Positions 4,726 through 6,831 of a stretch of DNA of 6,831 nt are shown here, one piece after another. The stretch is taken from NCBI GenBank assembly GCA_013334735.1, contig JAAXXA010000034.1, positions 5,465 through 12,295 on the forward strand, in the 5' to 3' direction. Numbering within the stretch: position 1 is the first letter of the stretch; every line of letters begins with the position of its first letter. The translations under genes were made by a program, and so were the position numbers. The stretch comes from Bacteroidota bacterium. GTDB lineage: Bacteria > Bacteroidota > Bacteroidia > Bacteroidales > CG2-30-32-10. Below the pieces are notes generated by a model that was not told where the DNA came from, ran no database searches, and worked only from the letters and a program-made list of their open reading frames with translations.

Positions 4726-6147
4726 ATGATAACAAAAAAAACTTTTCAGATTGCAAAAAGTATCGTGTATTCCTTTTTCCCTTGCCAATTGCCTCTCCGT
4801 TTGTGGGGGATCCCTTCACTTATGGCGAATGCCTTGTACTTCTTTTTAACTTTCAACTTTCTATTTTTAACTTTCAACTGTTTTTCGCAATCAGGAGGTG
4901 CAGCTATTAACACTACTGGCGCCGCCGCCAATAACTCGGCAATGCTCGATGTAAGTAGCACAAATCAGGGAGTACGGATACCAAGAGTTGCCCTTACAAA
5001 CTTAACATCCTCTTCTCCTGTAACAAATCCTGTGAACAGTTTAATGGTCTTTGACACAGTAACTTTTACTGGAGGTACGCAGGGTTATTATTACTGGAAT
5101 ACTCCTACTTTAAGTTGGGTAAAGTTAGTCGCGAATGTTAGCGGAAGTTGTGGCTGGCTAACAAACGGAAACGCAGGTACCGATTCTACAGCAAATTTTA
5201 TAGGAACAACAGATTCCAAACCTTTGGTTATAAAAACCGGTGGCATTGAAAAAATGAGGATTATGACTAATGGTAATGTTGGCATAGGGACATCGGCTCC
5301 AGTCTCACCATTAAATATTGTTGGTGTTGGAGATATACCGATTATACTTAACAGAGATCCTTCAGGAGTGAATTATATCAACAGATTAGGCTTTGATTAT
5401 GTTGGCACTTTTAGTAATCACAATTTTCGTTTATTTTCTAATTCTACTGTTAAAATGACAATTAATACTATAGGCAACGTAGGTATTGGGACAACAAACC
5501 CCCAAGCGACTTTAGATGTTAATGGAACAATTACTGCCTCTGCTTTAAAAATTACAACAGGAGCAGGTACTGATAAAGTTTTAACTTCTGATAATGATGG
5601 AAATGCAACTTGGCAAGCACTTGCCGGTGGAACGGCTCAGACTTGTCTGGTCCCTGAACCAACCCTTCACTATATAGATTTAAACGGACAAGGAAACACT
5701 TTGACTTCTAATACGGATATGAAAGTTGCTTCTTATGTTATTCCCTATAAAATAACGATTAATAAGGTTTCATTTAGTATTGCTGGTGTTACTACTGCAA
5801 CAACATTAAAGATTGCTATGTACAGCGAAGACGGACAAACTAAATTATTTGAAAAAGAAAGTGGAACTGTAGTTGCTCAAGCCGTTACTACCTTAACACT
5901 TGATGCTCCTGTAACAGTTAATCCGGGTATTTATTATATAACTTATCTTCCAACAGGTACGCCTAACTTTGGTGTTAGATGTTGGAAAGACACAGGTACT
6001 GATATTTATAATTTTTTTAATTCCATATCAGGGGAGGCAATTAATGAGGGACATTTAACTGTAACTGGAAATACAATCCCGGCTACTTTTTCTCCTTCTG
6101 CTTTAACTGCTAGTAATAATACTGCCTTAATGATAAGATTTGATTAA
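4726..6147 (+). CDS. Exported modular tail-fibre-like protein
   Basis: A 473-residue protein of unknown function. Residues 1-55 are an unusually long leader; its hydrophobic core is 36-53 and cleavage is likely near S54-Q55. An internal ATG at 4822 (M33) would give a more normal signal peptide of about 22 residues and is a credible real start. Residues 57-92 (GGAAINTTGAAANNSAMLDV and on to NQGVRIPR) and 105-136 (MVFDTVT, YYYWNTPTLSWVKL) form a head module shared with the next gene. Residues 164-300 carry two GNVGIGT motifs (183-189 and 250-256), the second followed by NPQATLDVNGTI, typical of tail-fibre-like proteins; these often end in an S74 intramolecular chaperone, absent here. Residues 305-473 are a beta-rich C-terminal domain I do not recognise, perhaps a jelly-roll binding domain (inference). 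No T9SS tail is visible, so the route to the surface is unclear. A cell-surface adhesin or structural fibre is the best guess. Confidence 0.82.
   Translation: MITKKTFQIAKSIVYSFFPCQLPLRLWGIPSLMANALYFFLTFNFLFLTFNCFSQSGGAAINTTGAAANNSAMLDVSSTNQGVRIPRVALTNLTSSSPVTNPVNSLMVFDTVTFTGGTQGYYYWNTPTLSWVKLVANVSGSCGWLTNGNAGTDSTANFIGTTDSKPLVIKTGGIEKMRIMTNGNVGIGTSAPVSPLNIVGVGDIPIILNRDPSGVNYINRLGFDYVGTFSNHNFRLFSNSTVKMTINTIGNVGIGTTNPQATLDVNGTITASALKITTGAGTDKVLTSDNDGNATWQALAGGTAQTCLVPEPTLHYIDLNGQGNTLTSNTDMKVASYVIPYKITINKVSFSIAGVTTATTLKIAMYSEDGQTKLFEKESGTVVAQAVTTLTLDAPVTVNPGIYYITYLPTGTPNFGVRCWKDTGTDIYNFFNSISGEAINEGHLTVTGNTIPATFSPSALTASNNTALMIRFD
4843..4879 (+). repeat. 21-base-period repeat inside the signal-peptide core
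   Basis: TTTTTAACTTTCAACT occurs at 4843-4858 and 4864-4879, a spacing of 21 bases or seven codons, and encodes F-L-T-F-N twice. The hydrophobic core of the leader is thus made by an in-frame duplication. The sequence resembles the TTTCAACTTTC-type low-complexity DNA often seen between genes in this group. Confidence 0.75.
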
Positions 6148-6208
6148 AAATTTTCCGTTATATTCAATTTACAAATGTTTTGTATGCATAATCTTAAAAA
6201 ATAAATTT

Positions 6209-6831
6209 ATGAACTTAGTAAAACAATCTAACTGCTTATCTCAAATGTATAATTTTAAACATCTTTTAAAAATATTTAAAAATGTGAACAAATCTTTGAA
6301 AACAGGCAAAATATTTAAAAATTTATTATATTCTTTGTTAATTATAAATTGTCAATTTTCAATTCTAAACAGCATCGCACAGACAGGAGGAGCTGCCTTT
6401 AATATCACAGGTGCTGCCGCAGATAATTCGGCAATTCTTGATATAAGCAGTTCAAACCAGGGAATATTAATTCCCCGAATTAGCACCAACGAACGTACTT
6501 CGATAATCGGTACTAATGGTAATGCCGGTAATGCACCTGCCGAAGGTCTTATGATATTTAATACTACAACAAAATGTTTTGAGGCTTATGTAAATGGCGC
6601 ATGGAGTATTATTTCCTGTCCAGTACCTTGTATTCCTCCTGATGCTCCCGTAGCTGCTGCGGCTACAAATATTAGCTGCTCATCATTTCAGGCAAATATG
6701 GTTATGTCCGTCGCCGGTGTTACTTCATACTGTTTTGATGTAGCTACTGATGACGGTTTTACTACTTTTATAGCAGGCTACAACAACCGTATTGTAAACA
6801 ATAATACAACTTGTGTTGTAACAGGTCTTAG
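6209..6831 (+). CDS. Exported modular protein with FN3-like domain (partial, 3' end outside window)
   Basis: The frame from the ATG at 6209 stays open to the last base, giving 207 residues plus two bases. Residues 1-57 are a long leader: a lysine-rich part (1-38) and a hydrophobic core (39-57, NLLYSLLIINCQFSILNSIA), with cleavage likely before Q58. M13 (6245) is another possible start. Residues 59-92 (TGGAAFNITGAAADNSAILD to LIPRIS) match the head module of the preceding gene at 23 of 34 positions, and GLMIFNTTTKCFEAYVNGAW (114-133) corresponds to its second half. Residues 143-207 (PPDAPVAAAATNISCSSFQA, YCFDVATDDGFTTFIAGYNN, VVTGL) look like a fibronectin type III domain of the kind found in Bacteroidota secreted proteins, with M replacing the usual W after SFQAN. 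It starts 61 bases after the preceding stop with no obvious terminator or promoter between, so the two may be co-transcribed. Whether a T9SS tail follows cannot be seen. Confidence 0.82.
   Translation, partial: MNLVKQSNCLSQMYNFKHLLKIFKNVNKSLKTGKIFKNLLYSLLIINCQFSILNSIAQTGGAAFNITGAAADNSAILDISSSNQGILIPRISTNERTSIIGTNGNAGNAPAEGLMIFNTTTKCFEAYVNGAWSIISCPVPCIPPDAPVAAAATNISCSSFQANMVMSVAGVTSYCFDVATDDGFTTFIAGYNNRIVNNNTTCVVTGL
6270..6322 (+). repeat. Direct 14-base repeat in the leader coding region
   Basis: AAATATTTAAAAAT occurs at 6270-6283 and 6309-6322, 39 bases or 13 codons apart, and encodes K-I-F-K-N twice (residues 21-25 and 34-38). Such AT-rich matches can arise by chance, but the in-frame spacing parallels the repeat in the preceding gene's leader. 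Confidence 0.5.

Noticed and set aside
4852..4890. Lipoprotein lipobox at the TFNC of the tail-fibre-like leader
   Set aside because: The residues before the cysteine (T-F-N) do not fit the L-[AS]-[GA]-C pattern and the FSQSGG that follows fits ordinary cleavage better.
4893..4900. Shine-Dalgarno-like AGGAGGTG, and AGGAGG at 6385-6390
   Set aside because: Both lie inside the conserved coding segment for the GGAA head module, with no suitable in-frame start after them, and the genes here lack Shine-Dalgarno sequences.
4746..4961. 71-residue minus-strand frame over the leader of the tail-fibre-like gene
   Set aside because: It lies antisense to a well-supported coding frame, has no recognisable domain and its lysine-rich part is only the complement of the TTTCAACTTTC repeat.
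5091..5285. 64-residue minus-strand frame
   Set aside because: Antisense to the conserved GNVGIGT region, with no domain and no supporting context.

Overview
The window is AT-rich DNA that most likely comes from a member of the Bacteroidota. Four independent signs support this: a type IX secretion (T9SS) C-terminal sorting domain on a secreted beta-propeller, a membrane-anchored TPR/LuxR-type regulator of a kind common in that phylum, tail-fibre-like exported proteins with GNVGIGT repeats, and promoter candidates of the Bacteroidota form (TTTG, about 20 bases, TAnnTTTG) with no Shine-Dalgarno sequence before the starts. The species cannot be named from the sequence.

Layout, all genes on the + strand. 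Bases 1-171 are the 3' end of a gene, probably an HD-type hydrolase, closed by a small terminator-like hairpin. Bases 172-824 are non-coding and hold a 191-base element bounded by inverted repeats (element A) and a promoter candidate. Bases 825-2021 encode an exported seven-repeat propeller with a T9SS sorting tail. Bases 2022-2416 are non-coding and filled with decayed dispersed repeats. Bases 2417-4270 encode a membrane-spanning TPR/coiled-coil/HTH regulator. Bases 4271-4725 are non-coding, with a hairpin, a 33-base tandem repeat and a second inverted-repeat-bounded element (element B, 172 bases). Bases 4726-6147 and 6209-6831 (open at the window edge) encode two modular exported proteins with homologous N-terminal modules and unrelated C-terminal parts.

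How they may work together: three of the four identifiable genes encode exported proteins, and the fourth is a regulator whose TPR domain should face the periplasm and whose HTH should face the cytoplasm. A surface or envelope function with local sensing is a reasonable reading, but the gaps between genes (395, 455 and 61 bases) mean that only the last two genes look like a possible operon.

The most unusual material is outside the domains. Elements A and B share imperfect inverted termini (consensus near ATGCGAATCAAGGGTTGAAA) and an internal CTTTAGTG octamer at almost the same distance from the right end, yet have different centres, and each lies upstream of an exported-protein gene. They may be MITE-like elements or, more speculatively, invertible regulatory segments. 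The leaders of the last two genes are unusually long and contain in-frame short DNA repeats. The propeller gene keeps near-identical DNA between blades, and the regulator has a cysteine every 40 residues across five TPR units. No complete new system can be demonstrated from this sequence alone.
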